Below are positions 13,716 through 24,300 of a DNA stretch of 39,972 nt, in pieces. Position numbers and translations under genes: made by a program. The number at the start of each line of letters is the position of its first letter. The stretch's first letter is position 1. Source of the stretch: a virus; IMG/VR virus record IMGVR_UViG_3300033064_002906, positions 1 through 39,972 of that record; one strand, given 5' to 3'. Below the pieces are notes generated by a model. The model searched no databases. It was not told where the DNA came from and saw only the letters and a program-made list of their open reading frames with translations.

Positions 13716-14195
13716 ATGATACTTGATGCAGAATTTGAATTCAGTGATCTACAGACTCTTGCCAGCAAGTCGGCAAGTTCCGAGACCCAAAGCACCAATA
13801 TATCGTACTTGACCGGCGGGAAGGCCGGGAAAGACGGTTGGGGCACAGCCCTTGCGGATCTATTCAGGGGCGGGACTGTTTACTGGCATACCCAGATCAA
13901 TGTTATTCTGGACTGCACGGGAGCTTCGGTCCTTGAAGCCCGGTTGTATGTTCATTCGGCGGCAACATCTATCAAGAGCGGGAACAAACTCATTGAAGTG
14001 GCTTTCCCGGTGGATGCGGCGGCTGGAACGATCAGGACCGTTTCGGTTCCGAACATCGAGTTCGCAAGCACCGAGGTGTATCTGGGTGTTGTGTACTTCG
14101 TGAGCGGAGGGACCAAGATACTTACAGGTTATGTTGATTCCTGGCTGTCCAATTCTCCCGGAGAAACCCAGCTTGCCGGATCTTCATTGACCTAA
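13716..14195 (+). CDS. Bbp16-family capsid cement protein
   Basis: 159 residues. MILDAEFEFSDLQ, the charged middle and the run of alternating beta-type residues (EARLYVHSAATSI, EVYLGVVYFVSGG) match the Bbp16 cement proteins, which sit on the coat surface and stabilise the head. AAAGGAGGT stands before the ATG. The gene directly follows the coat gene, as in BPP-1-like phages. Confidence 0.8.
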   Translation: MILDAEFEFSDLQTLASKSASSETQSTNISYLTGGKAGKDGWGTALADLFRGGTVYWHTQINVILDCTGASVLEARLYVHSAATSIKSGNKLIEVAFPVDAAAGTIRTVSVPNIEFASTEVYLGVVYFVSGGTKILTGYVDSWLSNSPGETQLAGSSLT

Positions 14196-14222
14196 ACCTT
14201 AACCGAAGCCATCCGTTGGCTG

Positions 14223-14247
14223 GCGGGGGCTACCCGGCCCCCGCTTT
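14223..14247 (+). terminator. GC-rich hairpin, probable terminator
   Basis: Perfect 8-bp stem GCGGGGGC/GCCCCCGC with a 6-nt loop, followed by only TTTAT. Strong stem but short T tract, so termination may be partial. Confidence 0.65.
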
Positions 14248-14265
14248 ATCAAAGAAAGGGGTTTT

Positions 14266-15063
14266 ATGGCTACGCATTTAAAGAAATTGGAATTGGCGAA
14301 TGCCAATATGTTCTCTGATATTTTCCAGATTAATCTTGTCGGCAAACTACGGCAGCATGGCATCGTCGGGAAAACACATAAGATCGATACTGCTACCGGG
14401 AAGATTATGCCGATTCTTAGCGCAGGACATGACACGTCTACTCCGTGGGTTCATGTGAAACAAAGTCCCGACAGGGACTGTGATAGGTACGAAATAATAG
14501 AAAGGGTATTCGGGTTTATCCCTACCCCGTGTCTTGCCTGCTGGAAGGTTGTGGCTCGGCCAAAGACCCTTTTGGAGTTGTTCAAACTCTATAATCTGCA
14601 AGTGGGCATGAACGAGGAAGAGGATGTCGCCTGTAAGTGCGGCATCGAGATCGATAGGCCGTATGTTCATGCTTTGTACGGCGGGTATTTCTATTGCCGA
14701 AGTAAGGAAAGCGGGTTTGAGAGATACCGGCAGGTCAGAAAACTTGTAGATGAGCAAATAGGGAAGCACGTCCCCATCATTCTGAAGCGGTACTGCACGG
14801 AATTTGAACTGAAGTACGGGGATAGCAAGGGTTACAAGCAACCCAAGGCGGCAAAAACATGGGAAGAATTGATGGACAAGTATTTTGTCTCCGGCCCGAA
14901 ATCCACCAAGCAACCTCAAATTACGGTTGCCGATGTGATGGAGCGGTGGATACGGTACGCTGAAATAAGCGGGGACGAAACGGTTCTCATGTTCAACAAC
15001 GGCGAACACCTTTTTAGACAAGTGAGATCCTATCACAAAGAAGCGGAGGTAAGTCATGCCTAG
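14266..15063 (+). CDS. Hypothetical virion-region protein with cysteine pairs
   Basis: 265 residues between cement and tail genes. Cysteine pairs CLAC (about 87-90) and CKCG (about 125), with a further Cys near 145, could bind zinc. The C-terminal third is helical. I do not recognise the family. It sits in the structural operon, so a virion or assembly role is likely, but metal-binding regulators also occur here. Its last codons overlap the ATG of the next gene by 8 nt. Confidence 0.6.
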   Translation: MATHLKKLELANANMFSDIFQINLVGKLRQHGIVGKTHKIDTATGKIMPILSAGHDTSTPWVHVKQSPDRDCDRYEIIERVFGFIPTPCLACWKVVARPKTLLELFKLYNLQVGMNEEEDVACKCGIEIDRPYVHALYGGYFYCRSKESGFERYRQVRKLVDEQIGKHVPIILKRYCTEFELKYGDSKGYKQPKAAKTWEELMDKYFVSGPKSTKQPQITVADVMERWIRYAEISGDETVLMFNNGEHLFRQVRSYHKEAEVSHA

Positions 15064-15475
15064 ATTCATGTGTATCGTGGATTGCGTTATAAGCAATAAA
15101 ACATCGGACGGAAAACCCTACCCCAAAAGGTGGAAGGCGGGGCAGATTTACGAGGGCAAAACAATACCCAATCATCACTTTGTCTCGATGGAGCCCGAAA
15201 ATCAGGGGAAGGACGTTTACGACATCCTGAAGGAGAAGCTGGAGGCGACCGGGGTTTATGTCGATGATGAAATGACCGTTCCCCATCTTCAGAAACTCCT
15301 GGCCGAGAAGAGGGCGGAGAAAAGGGATGAAAATGAAATTCCTATCATCAAAGCCCTGCTGGACAAGCACGGGATCAAATACCATCGCAATACGGGGATA
15401 AACAAACTTTTAGCCTTGATTCATTCCAATAGCCTTGAAGATGACTTGGAAAAGGCGAAAACCAAAGAGGTATAG
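15056..15475 (+). CDS. Protein with C-terminal HeH/LEM-like motif
   Basis: 139 residues. The C-terminal part IPIIKALLDKHGIKY, a short turn and INKLLALI has the helix-extended-helix (HeH/LEM, SAP-like) pattern common in phage head-to-tail region proteins; TVPHLQKLLAE (about 80-90) may be a first, weaker copy. The N-terminal half is a small beta domain. HeH motifs often bind DNA or other virion proteins. AAGCGGAGGT precedes the ATG. Confidence 0.65.
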   Translation: MPRFMCIVDCVISNKTSDGKPYPKRWKAGQIYEGKTIPNHHFVSMEPENQGKDVYDILKEKLEATGVYVDDEMTVPHLQKLLAEKRAEKRDENEIPIIKALLDKHGIKYHRNTGINKLLALIHSNSLEDDLEKAKTKEV

Positions 15476-15479
15476 CTAA

Positions 15480-16319
15480 ATGGCGTACTCATCCGCATAC
15501 GAGATTTGCAACCTTGCGCTTGCCAAGATAGGACAGAAGGCCATTACGTCTGCTCAGTTTACTACGCCCGGCACGAACGAGGCGGCGCGGTATTCCGTGG
15601 CATTCTACACGCCCGAAAGGGATCTGTTGCTTGAGAGCTTCCCATGGAAGTTCGCCATAAGGCGGGTTATTTATGACATTGACGACTATGACAATGCCAC
15701 GATAACGAGCATTACGGCGGCTGATCCTGCGGTGTTGACCTCTGCAACGCATGGGTTGGCTGACGGCTATGAGCAGGGCGTCTATCTTTGGGACACGGGA
15801 GAAGAAGATTACGACAACGAGATATTCTCCATTGTCTATGTGGACGCCAACAGCTTTCAGCTTCGTAAACAGGACAAGACAACCGCAATAGACGGAACGG
15901 ATATCGGGGCCATAGCAACCGGGTATTGGAGAATGGCCCCACTGGATGAGTACACCTACCTCTTTTCCCTTCCCTCGGACATTCTCAGAATCCAAAGACT
16001 CATCAGCGCAAACTCGGACTACAAGCGGGAAGGAACTTATATCCTGACGGATGATGATGTGGTGTCTATTGAGTATATTGCCAGCATTACGGACGTGAGC
16101 GTTTATGATCCATCGTTTGTGAACGCTTTGACTGTCAAATTGGCGGCAGAGCTGGCAGGTTCCCTGGTCGGCAAGGCTGACATGAAGGCTCTGTTTTTAG
16201 AAGAGTTCTACAAGGTTGCCATACCGCATGCCTACCGAATGGGGGCCATCGAGGGAAGGCCGAAAGACAAAGGAGAAGTATCAACATCCTTAACGTCCTG
16301 GCAGCAGGCGGGTAGATAA
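15480..16319 (+). CDS. Tail tubular protein A (T7 gp11-like)
   Basis: 279 residues. The start (EICNLALAKIGQKAI, then ARYSVAFYTPERDLLLESFPWKFA) is the signature of tail tubular protein A, the ring below the portal. It is longer than T7 gp11 (about 196) because a roughly 75-residue beta domain is inserted near residues 65-145; the same insertion occurs in many podovirus homologues. TAATG overlap with the next gene. Confidence 0.85.
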   Translation: MAYSSAYEICNLALAKIGQKAITSAQFTTPGTNEAARYSVAFYTPERDLLLESFPWKFAIRRVIYDIDDYDNATITSITAADPAVLTSATHGLADGYEQGVYLWDTGEEDYDNEIFSIVYVDANSFQLRKQDKTTAIDGTDIGAIATGYWRMAPLDEYTYLFSLPSDILRIQRLISANSDYKREGTYILTDDDVVSIEYIASITDVSVYDPSFVNALTVKLAAELAGSLVGKADMKALFLEEFYKVAIPHAYRMGAIEGRPKDKGEVSTSLTSWQQAGR

Positions 16320-19300
16320 TGAAAAAGTGGCTTTTCATAACATCCCTGGTTTTCGTTTTGTGCATCGGTGGATGGGTCTATGGTGAGAATTATTATTTCA
16401 CCAACTTTACCAGCGGCGTGTTCAGCAGGAAACTTGATGCCAGGGTTGACTTCGAGAAGTTCTTCAACGGCGCAAGGCAACTTGAAAATATGCTCGTCTA
16501 TCCGCAGGGCGGGGCATACAAGAGGCCGGGACTGAAGTATGTTTCAGGGGTCAGCAATAGTGCCGAAACCGTAAGACTTATCCCCTTTGTGTTCTCTACC
16601 GAACAAGCCTATGTCATCGAAATGGGGGCGGGATACGCCCGGTTTTACAAGGATGGGGGGCAGATCCAGACGGTAGATAGTTATACCCCGCTTTTGCTCC
16701 ACGGCGATGGCAACGATGCTGCTACGACCTTCACTGATTCCTCGACTACCGGATACACCGTTACAACCTATGGCAATGCCCAGATTGATACGGCGCAAAA
16801 GAAATTCGGGACCGGATCGGCCTTATTCGACGGAACCGGGGACTATTTGTCCGTCCCCGATAATGCCGACTGGTTTATGGGAACCGGGGCGTTTACGTTT
16901 GATTTTTGGGTGAGATTCTCCGAGGTCGCCCGAATCTCCACAATCTATTACCAATCGGATGCCACAGCCGGAGATATGATTTGGTTCTACTATGATGGAA
17001 ATCGGGATGTTTTGCGCCTATTAGTCGTCGATGCGGCGGCGGTCGTAGTGGACATTGAAAAAACATGGACCGCCTCAATTTCAACTTGGTACCATGTTGC
17101 TCTTCTAAGAGACGGCGATGACTTCACGATGTATGTTGATGGGGTCAATATTGGTAGCGCCTCGGACACCGACGCGCTGCCCGACCATGATGGCACTATC
17201 GACATAAGCGGAGGAATCCCCACAACCTCCGTGCTTGATTTCAGTGGCCAATATCACCTCATAACTGCCCTGAGTGCGCCTATTCGTAGTGCTGGCGCTG
17301 TCAAATGGGGAACTGGGTCGCTTTATTTTGATGGGACCGATGATGCGTTTTTAACCTCGGATCACGCGGATTGGGATGTTGCGACCAAGGCAAACTTCAC
17401 TATCGATATGTGGGTCAAACATACCGACCATGCGGGCGTTGAAGGGTATGTGACGCAGAGTGAAGATTCAAGTAATTTCTGGTCAATCTACCATCAGGAT
17501 GGCGCCGGCTTAAGGTTTTTGATCTACGGCGGTGGAGTTGTTGTCGTGGATACCGGATTTGCTGGTGAAATAACCGACACCGATTGGCACCATGTGTTGG
17601 TCGCTAAGGTCGGAACAGAGTACGGCATTTATCTTGATGGAACGCAGGTCTCCTACACGGATGACGCCGATACAGACATATTTGCTGGAAATCTTTATGT
17701 TGGATTTGTCTATGTAGCCGGTAATGTGTTCTTGAATGGGTATATGGATGATGTTCAACTAACCCATACCAACCTTTTTAGTGCTGCTCCCAATGTCGGA
17801 CTCACGGATACGATAACAATGCCCACTGCGGCCGCCACAGAGGGCTCAGGAAAACTCCTTATCCGAGGTGATTTCTACGACCTGGCCGGTCAGATAGACG
17901 AATTTCGAATCTCAAAAGGCATTGCCCGATGGACGGCAGATTTCACGCCTCCTACCGTAGCTTATCCTTCGAATGAAACAGGCGGAGGTGGGGTAACATG
18001 CGAGATAACCACACCTCCCTATTCTGAAAGTGAGTTGCCGTTCCTGAAATATACCCAGTCCGCCGATTATCTCTACCTCGCGAATCCTTACGAATCTCCC
18101 TATACGCTCACAAGATCAAGTCATGTCTCCTGGACCGCGACAGAGTTTATATGCTCGGGCGCGACCCCCTGGAGCGGCGCCACGGGCTACCCCAGTGCCG
18201 TAGAGTTTCACGAGGAGCGTCTTTGCTGGTCGGGAACTACGCCATATCCTCAACGGATATTCATGAGCAAGTCCGGGGATTATGACGATTACACGACCGG
18301 CTCCAGTGCTGATGACGCCATAGACATAACTATTGCCGCCTCCGAAGTGAACGCCATCAGGTGGATGTTGAGCGGGAAGGTACTCGCGCTTGGAACCACA
18401 GGAGGAGAATGGAATATCGGCCCGCTTGATTCGACAACCCCATTGACTCCAAGCAATATTCAGGCCAAACGTCAAACCAACTTTGGATCGGCCAATATAC
18501 AGGCTATATCGGCAGGAAAACAAATTCTCCATGCCCAGTACGGGGGCAAAAAACTAAGGGAATACGCCTATTCGTGGGAAGCTGATAGCTACCAGTCAGC
18601 TGACCTTCTCTTACTAGCCGAGCATCTTACTGAAAATACCACCATTAAAGAAATAGCCTTCCAGAAGACGCCGAACAATATTCTATGGTGCGTGTTGAAC
18701 AACGGCGATATGCTCGCCTTGACGTACCTGCGCGATCAGAACGTAGTGGCTTGGAGTGAGGTTACGACAGAAGGAAATTTTGAGAATGTGGCCGTTATCC
18801 CCGGTCCAAACAATAAGGAGCAGGTGTGGGTTGTCGTCAAACGAACCGTGGACGGGACCGACTACAGGTTCATTGAATATTTCGAAGATGTTCACGATTC
18901 TGACGCAGCGGATTCCTTTTACGTTGATTCAGGACTTTCCTATGAAGGATCGGGCACAACCACGGTATCGGGCACAACCACGGTATCTGGCCTTGACCAT
19001 TTGGCCGGAGTATCGGTAGCCGTATTAGCCGATGGATATTATGAAGGCGAACAAACCGTAACTAGTGGAGGCACCATTACTGTTACGGCATTATCATCCA
19101 AAATTCATGCCGGATTGTCCTATACGGCGACCCTTGAGACAATAGACCTTCCCCCAGGTACGGGGATAGACAGGCGCATCATAGAAGTCACCCCGAGGTT
19201 TTACAGGGCCTGTCAAGGGGAGTGGGGATCCACAAGCGCAGATCTCGACACCATTGATTTTGCGGCGTCAGGCACGACTCCATATACCGGAAGCATCGAT

Positions 19301-19402
19301 TTACCCTTTCCGGGGGGTTGGAAAAAGGACCAAACGATTCTATTTCAGAGTGATGAACCTTTACCGTTTTCCATTAGCGGAATACTTGTGAGGTATCAGT
19401 AA
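16319..19402 (+). CDS. Tail tubular protein B-like with signal peptide and nested LamG domains
   Basis: 1027 residues. Core of a podovirus tail nozzle: NFTSGVFSRKLDARVDFEKF (29-48), VYPQGGAYKRPG, then, after a long insertion, TPPYSESELPFLKYTQSADYLYL (564-586) and the tube region. Residues 1-22 form a signal-type segment (MKKWLFITSLVFVLCIGG) not expected in this family, with no in-frame ATG between it and the conserved core. Residues 120-555 hold LamG-like jelly-roll sequence: LLLHGDGNDAATTFTDSS and FDGTGDYLSVPDNADW, interrupted near 300-500 by a second LamG. A perfect 18-bp tandem repeat encodes SGTTTV twice. LamG domains in tail proteins usually bind glycans. Confidence 0.85.
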   Translation: MKKWLFITSLVFVLCIGGWVYGENYYFTNFTSGVFSRKLDARVDFEKFFNGARQLENMLVYPQGGAYKRPGLKYVSGVSNSAETVRLIPFVFSTEQAYVIEMGAGYARFYKDGGQIQTVDSYTPLLLHGDGNDAATTFTDSSTTGYTVTTYGNAQIDTAQKKFGTGSALFDGTGDYLSVPDNADWFMGTGAFTFDFWVRFSEVARISTIYYQSDATAGDMIWFYYDGNRDVLRLLVVDAAAVVVDIEKTWTASISTWYHVALLRDGDDFTMYVDGVNIGSASDTDALPDHDGTIDISGGIPTTSVLDFSGQYHLITALSAPIRSAGAVKWGTGSLYFDGTDDAFLTSDHADWDVATKANFTIDMWVKHTDHAGVEGYVTQSEDSSNFWSIYHQDGAGLRFLIYGGGVVVVDTGFAGEITDTDWHHVLVAKVGTEYGIYLDGTQVSYTDDADTDIFAGNLYVGFVYVAGNVFLNGYMDDVQLTHTNLFSAAPNVGLTDTITMPTAAATEGSGKLLIRGDFYDLAGQIDEFRISKGIARWTADFTPPTVAYPSNETGGGGVTCEITTPPYSESELPFLKYTQSADYLYLANPYESPYTLTRSSHVSWTATEFICSGATPWSGATGYPSAVEFHEERLCWSGTTPYPQRIFMSKSGDYDDYTTGSSADDAIDITIAASEVNAIRWMLSGKVLALGTTGGEWNIGPLDSTTPLTPSNIQAKRQTNFGSANIQAISAGKQILHAQYGGKKLREYAYSWEADSYQSADLLLLAEHLTENTTIKEIAFQKTPNNILWCVLNNGDMLALTYLRDQNVVAWSEVTTEGNFENVAVIPGPNNKEQVWVVVKRTVDGTDYRFIEYFEDVHDSDAADSFYVDSGLSYEGSGTTTVSGTTTVSGLDHLAGVSVAVLADGYYEGEQTVTSGGTITVTALSSKIHAGLSYTATLETIDLPPGTGIDRRIIEVTPRFYRACQGEWGSTSADLDTIDFAASGTTPYTGSIDLPFPGGWKKDQTILFQSDEPLPFSISGILVRYQ
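18949..18984 (+). repeat. Perfect 18-bp tandem duplication
   Basis: Two identical 18-bp units (18949-18966 and 18967-18984), coding SGTTTV twice in frame, inside tail tubular protein B. Probably recent slippage. Confidence 0.85.
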
Positions 19403-19403
19403 G

Positions 19404-19877
19404 ATGATAGCACTTTTAATCATAGGTCTCGCATTGTCAGCGATTGGCATGATTAGCTCTGGCCAGGCCCAAGCGAAGGCGGCTAGATATAATGCCCAGG
19501 TTGCCGAAAGACAGGCCACAGCTGCAACACAAAAAGCGGCTTACGAGGAAGAAATGAGGCGGGAAAAGGGCCGGAAACTTTCTGCGAGCCAACGGGCCGC
19601 AGCAGGGGCCACGGGTATCACAATGGAGAGCTTTTCCGATGTGTTTGCCCAGACTGCCCTAGATACGGAACTTGATGCCCTTGCTATCCGGTACGGGGGG
19701 GATATTGGATCGTCCATGTATAAATCAGAGGCGACAGGCCAGAGATTCACAGGGACACAAGCAAAGAAGGCGGGCACTATTTCGGCTGGCGCAACGCTTC
19801 TTACCGGGGCAGGGACGGTGATGGGTGCTTATCAGTCAGGTTTAAATAAACCCAGGGAAATTGAGATAACACGATGA
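19404..19877 (+). CDS. Internal (ejection) virion protein, small
   Basis: 157 residues. A hydrophobic N-terminal segment (ALLIIGLALSAIGMISSG), an alanine/glutamine-rich helix (QAQAKAARYNAQVAERQATA) and a glycine-rich C-terminus are typical of the T7 gp14-like and P22-type small ejection proteins, which leave the head with DNA and help build a channel across the envelope. One base separates it from the tail gene; ATGA overlap with the next. Confidence 0.8.
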   Translation: MIALLIIGLALSAIGMISSGQAQAKAARYNAQVAERQATAATQKAAYEEEMRREKGRKLSASQRAAAGATGITMESFSDVFAQTALDTELDALAIRYGGDIGSSMYKSEATGQRFTGTQAKKAGTISAGATLLTGAGTVMGAYQSGLNKPREIEITR

Positions 19878-21355
19878 GAATTCCAGGCTCACAGAGAACC
19901 GAAACGATACCAGGCGGGGCAAACGTAGCCCCCATTAGTCTTGCGGCAGCCGCTGCCCCGTATCAGGCATTGGCCGGCATGGGTGAAGCCGTTTCCGGCC
20001 TTGGGGAAGTCCTGCTAAAGCGTCAACAGAAGATGCAGGAGCTTAGGGATTACAATGACGCCACAAATGCCCAGTTGGAACTAGAAGAATATTCAAGACA
20101 GAAGAAAATGGAAATCGCGCAACTCGCGGGGCAAAGTGCTTTAGACATTTACCCCATATACAAACAGGATTTTGAAAAACAGATGGCCGATATTTCGAGC
20201 AAGCTATCCGAGGGAGCCAAGCCTGTATTTGAAAAGCTATCCAGGGCCGAACAAGAGAAATACCTTGGGTCTTTATCCAGTCATGTAGCTACACAAACAA
20301 AGGTATATAACATCGATAGCCGGGACGCTTGGCTGAATGGGAGGCTGAAGGCAATAGCTGAAAATCCATTGTCTTTTGATGCCGAACTACAGAAGGGAAA
20401 TGCCAAAATAGAATCCTCTACACCCGGACCCGAAGGTGTGCTTGAGAAGGATAAGTTTTACAAGACTGCTAGGGCTGCCCAGCTTGATGTGCTTCTGACG
20501 AAAAACACTCTTATAGGATTGAGACTTTCAGAAGAGTACGTGGATTCGATAAGGGAGCAAATAGGTAAAGACCTTTACCTGGAATACAAGGATAAATTCA
20601 AAACAAGGCGGGGGGCCATAGAAGCAAAGCAACGGGAAGAGGCAAGAAGAATCAAGTCGGATTATGAATTGGAAGTCGGAAACACGGTGTCGGGACACAT
20701 CAACAAGAAAAATTATCCTGATGCGCTTGATGCGATCAACAAGTCACAGGTTGACGAAACGGACAAAAGGAAATTATACAGCCTCGTCAATACTGCAATG
20801 AAATCGGGCAAGGAAACTGCCACGGACCCAGGGGTTAATGCACAACTATTGATTAAACTGCAAGACCCGTCATATTTAAGGAGCGACTTGAGACAAGATA
20901 TTGCTGATGCTACCCTTGCGGGACAGATAACCGCTGAAAGGGCTTCTACCTATTATAACGGGTTAGATGATCCTGTTTTCAAGGATGAATATTTCAAAAG
21001 TATCAATAGCATGTATAGACAGCATTTCGGTTGGAGCAGTGCTTCTGAAACCTTTTTTCATCCTGAAGGTGCCATTAGTTACGATATGGCTGTGAATAAA
21101 TTACTTGGAAGGATCAGGAAAGAAGGCCTTATCGGGGCAGACGTAAGGAAGGCCGGAATTGAAATCGGCTTGCCCTTGTTTGCTGATTTTTGGGTAAAGA
21201 CAAAGTTCATGTCTCCCGCTGAGGCGGCATTGAACGTAAAAAGGTTGGCAGAGTCGGCGGGGATAAAAGTCAGGAAACCAAGCGTGGAAGAGTTGGGCGG
21301 GGAAGAGAAAAAAGAGGGCGATATAAGACGACCCCTTACATCATTTTACGAGTAA
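19874..21355 (+). CDS. Internal (ejection) virion protein, middle
   Basis: 493 residues, mostly helical. MRIPGSQRTETIPGG, then a Gly/Ala-rich segment and long coiled-coil-like helix (KRQQKMQELRDYNDATNAQL), match the middle ejection protein of BPP-1-like podoviruses in position and composition. No enzymatic motif seen. ATGA overlap upstream; 3 nt to the next gene. Confidence 0.7.
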   Translation: MRIPGSQRTETIPGGANVAPISLAAAAAPYQALAGMGEAVSGLGEVLLKRQQKMQELRDYNDATNAQLELEEYSRQKKMEIAQLAGQSALDIYPIYKQDFEKQMADISSKLSEGAKPVFEKLSRAEQEKYLGSLSSHVATQTKVYNIDSRDAWLNGRLKAIAENPLSFDAELQKGNAKIESSTPGPEGVLEKDKFYKTARAAQLDVLLTKNTLIGLRLSEEYVDSIREQIGKDLYLEYKDKFKTRRGAIEAKQREEARRIKSDYELEVGNTVSGHINKKNYPDALDAINKSQVDETDKRKLYSLVNTAMKSGKETATDPGVNAQLLIKLQDPSYLRSDLRQDIADATLAGQITAERASTYYNGLDDPVFKDEYFKSINSMYRQHFGWSSASETFFHPEGAISYDMAVNKLLGRIRKEGLIGADVRKAGIEIGLPLFADFWVKTKFMSPAEAALNVKRLAESAGIKVRKPSVEELGGEEKKEGDIRRPLTSFYE

Positions 21356-21358
21356 ACA

Positions 21359-24300
21359 ATGCCATTCAATTTGAACAATGCAATCAAGGAAGGGTATTCC
21401 CACGAAGAGATAGTTAATTCTATCGGCCCTACTATAAATATGGACATAGAGGGTGCATTAAAGGAGGGATATTCATACCAGGAAATGGCTGAGGATTTGT
21501 CCGGGAGAACATTTCCTCCCTATAGGGATACGGCTGAAGCAATTAAGAGATTGAATGTTCCAAAGATAAATGACCCAAACAATATGACAGCGTTTGACAG
21601 GTTTAGAATTGACACATATTTGAAGGCTGCGGAACCAGAGGTCTCTCATGCTGCCAGAATAAACGCTATAAGCGAAATGAAACGCAGGGAATACGGGGAG
21701 ATCAGGCAAGAATACCCATCGTTCAAGGAAGCAATCAAGAATATACCAGAAAATATGGGTAATATAATTGAAGCATTTGGTTCTCTTATGGTTGGCTTAC
21801 CGGTATTAACAGTCAAACAGATTAAGGAGGTGAGCGAAAAATCCAAGGTGGAAAGCAAACAGAGGATTGCTAATCTTGGTGGACCGCCGATGACCGAAGA
21901 AGATTTGATGATCTTGAATCGACCTTATTACATAGAAGAAAGAATAGAGGAAGGGGTTGAATGGGTCAGGGAAGGATGGCCTTATTTCAAGGAACGCCCA
22001 TTTCTTCATGCCGGGTTCTGGATGGAAGAAAACCCGGTTGACACTGTTTTATTCGGCATTGGCGCATGGCAAGCACTTGGGGCAGGGCTAAGGGGAGCCG
22101 GACAAGTCAGTAAACTAGCGAAGGTAAAGGAACTTCTTAAAATATCCGGTAGGGAGCCGTTCCACATTGGCAATATTGCGTTAGCGCGGCAGTATTCCAA
22201 AAACCCATTGACGAAGGCGTTCATACAGAAACCGTTTGATGCTGCGATGGAAAGATGGCCTAAACTGAAGGGAGCCATTGAGAAATACAAGGGTGGTAAG
22301 ATGACTACCCAGATGCGTAATAAGTATGCTGAAATGAACTTCATCGAAAGGGTTCAGCTCCACCAGCAGATATTCAGCGAACTTGAGAAACTAAGCCCCG
22401 ATGAATTGAAATTAGCCGTGCCGTTTCTTGAGGGTAGATTGCACTTCATGGAGAACTTGCCTGGTGATGTACAAGGCATTGTTGATTTGAGCAAGGGTGC
22501 GAAAAGGATTGTCAGGGAGCCTGAGATTCCACCAATAAAAGTAGGGGCGGCAGAAACTCCATTTCAAGTATACCAAGCCCTCAAAACAGAGAAAGGCTAT
22601 TCTTCTATTGAGATTGCTGACCTACGTAACCGTTTATTCCCCGGTATAGCCGACGATATTGCAGAGCGTCAAGCCAAAATGGAAAAACTCATAAGAGACA
22701 ACCCTAAACAATTTGAGACATCGAAAGGCGATTGGTCTTTGTCTGATGAGCATGTCAGGAGTGGCGGAGTTCAAATATTACCGGATGGCCGGCCTGAACT
22801 ATTGGTAAAAGTGAAGGAAGGAGCGAAAGTAATCCCCGAAGCCAAAGGGATTCTGGAAGTTGTTCCTAAAGCCACAGAACTTGAAGTCTTTTGGAAGAAC
22901 GGAGGCATACCTTCCCGAATAGGCCGGGGCATGGAGAATGTCAACCCCCAGAGAGTCAGGGACTTTGAGGGTTGGTACAGGGGTTTCCAAAAAGAAATAG
23001 AGCATGGATTCAGGTTGAATGAAAAAATGACCCCCGCACAACTTGAGGATGTAATCTACAAGCCCATTGAAATTGAAACGGGACTATCAAGGGCAGCAAT
23101 AAAAGAAGAACTTGGGGATTTTTTACCTGCATATGTACATCATTATTTCCCTGAAAAAGCGAAAGATATGTTGGGCGTTCATTTTGCGGAGACTACGGGT
23201 AAGGCATATAAGCCTGGGGCATTGAAACATAGGTTAGGGGTCAAAGGATACTCTGAAGATATGGCGGAGGTTTTACCGCGTCTTGCATCGTCTTATGTCA
23301 AATGGAAAAATACTCAGGCATTCTTGAAGGAATTTACGGATACTTTTGGTATTCCTGCCAACCTGAAAGACATCAAGGTTACAAAGCTTGGATTGCAAAT
23401 CGGGGATGAGGTTTATGCTAATCATAAGATAGTTTCTCCTGATGGTCTGTTAAGGTTCTATCGTGGCGAGGTTGATGCTTGGAAAGAGATAGCGAAACGG
23501 ATGGACGATACGGTAGATTTCGATGAAGCGATAGTCGGAATGATGGAGGAACTTCACGCGGGAATCGGGGAAGTCACTAAACCATTTGTCGGGGTGACTA
23601 AAAACGTCAGAGTATGGTTAGTCCCGGAGGAAGCGTATGCCAAACTGGAAACAATGGCGACTCCGATATTCGGTTCAAAGGCGATACAGAATGCCATAAG
23701 GATAGGCATGGATAAACCGACTCAAATGTGGAAAGACAGCGTTCTTGCAATGACCCCCAGGTGGATCAAAAATAATGTTGTCGGTGATATTATATTCAAT
23801 TCCTTCGAGGGTGTTGGGCCACTAAGTTACACAAGAATGATGCAGAGTTATGGAGGGAAGTATAAAGACATTTTCCCCGATGAGGTTCTGCGGGCCTCAT
23901 TCGCTAATGTTATGAAATATAACCCACAATTAGGCTCAGCAGAAAAAACTGTTATAGGCGGGTTCATAAAAAAGGTAGGAGAAACCAAGCCCGCCAAAAT
24001 TGCCGAGGCAATTAAAAACGCAGGCTACAGTATCAATACTGCTATCGAGCAACCGTTTGTGAGGGCATTGTATATTAAGCTGGCAAGGCAAAAAGCAAAA
24101 AATATGTTGAAAGCAGAGGGTGTACGAATTACTCCTGAAAGCATACTGTCTACGATGGGAAGGATAAAAGATACCCCTGCGCTGAAGGAACCCATCGTAA
24201 AAAGGCTGAAGGAAACCCTGCCTGTATTCAATATTCTTGGAAACTTTGAAATGAAATATGGCCGCAGGGCGATGCCTTTTCTTAACTGGTACAAGTTCAT

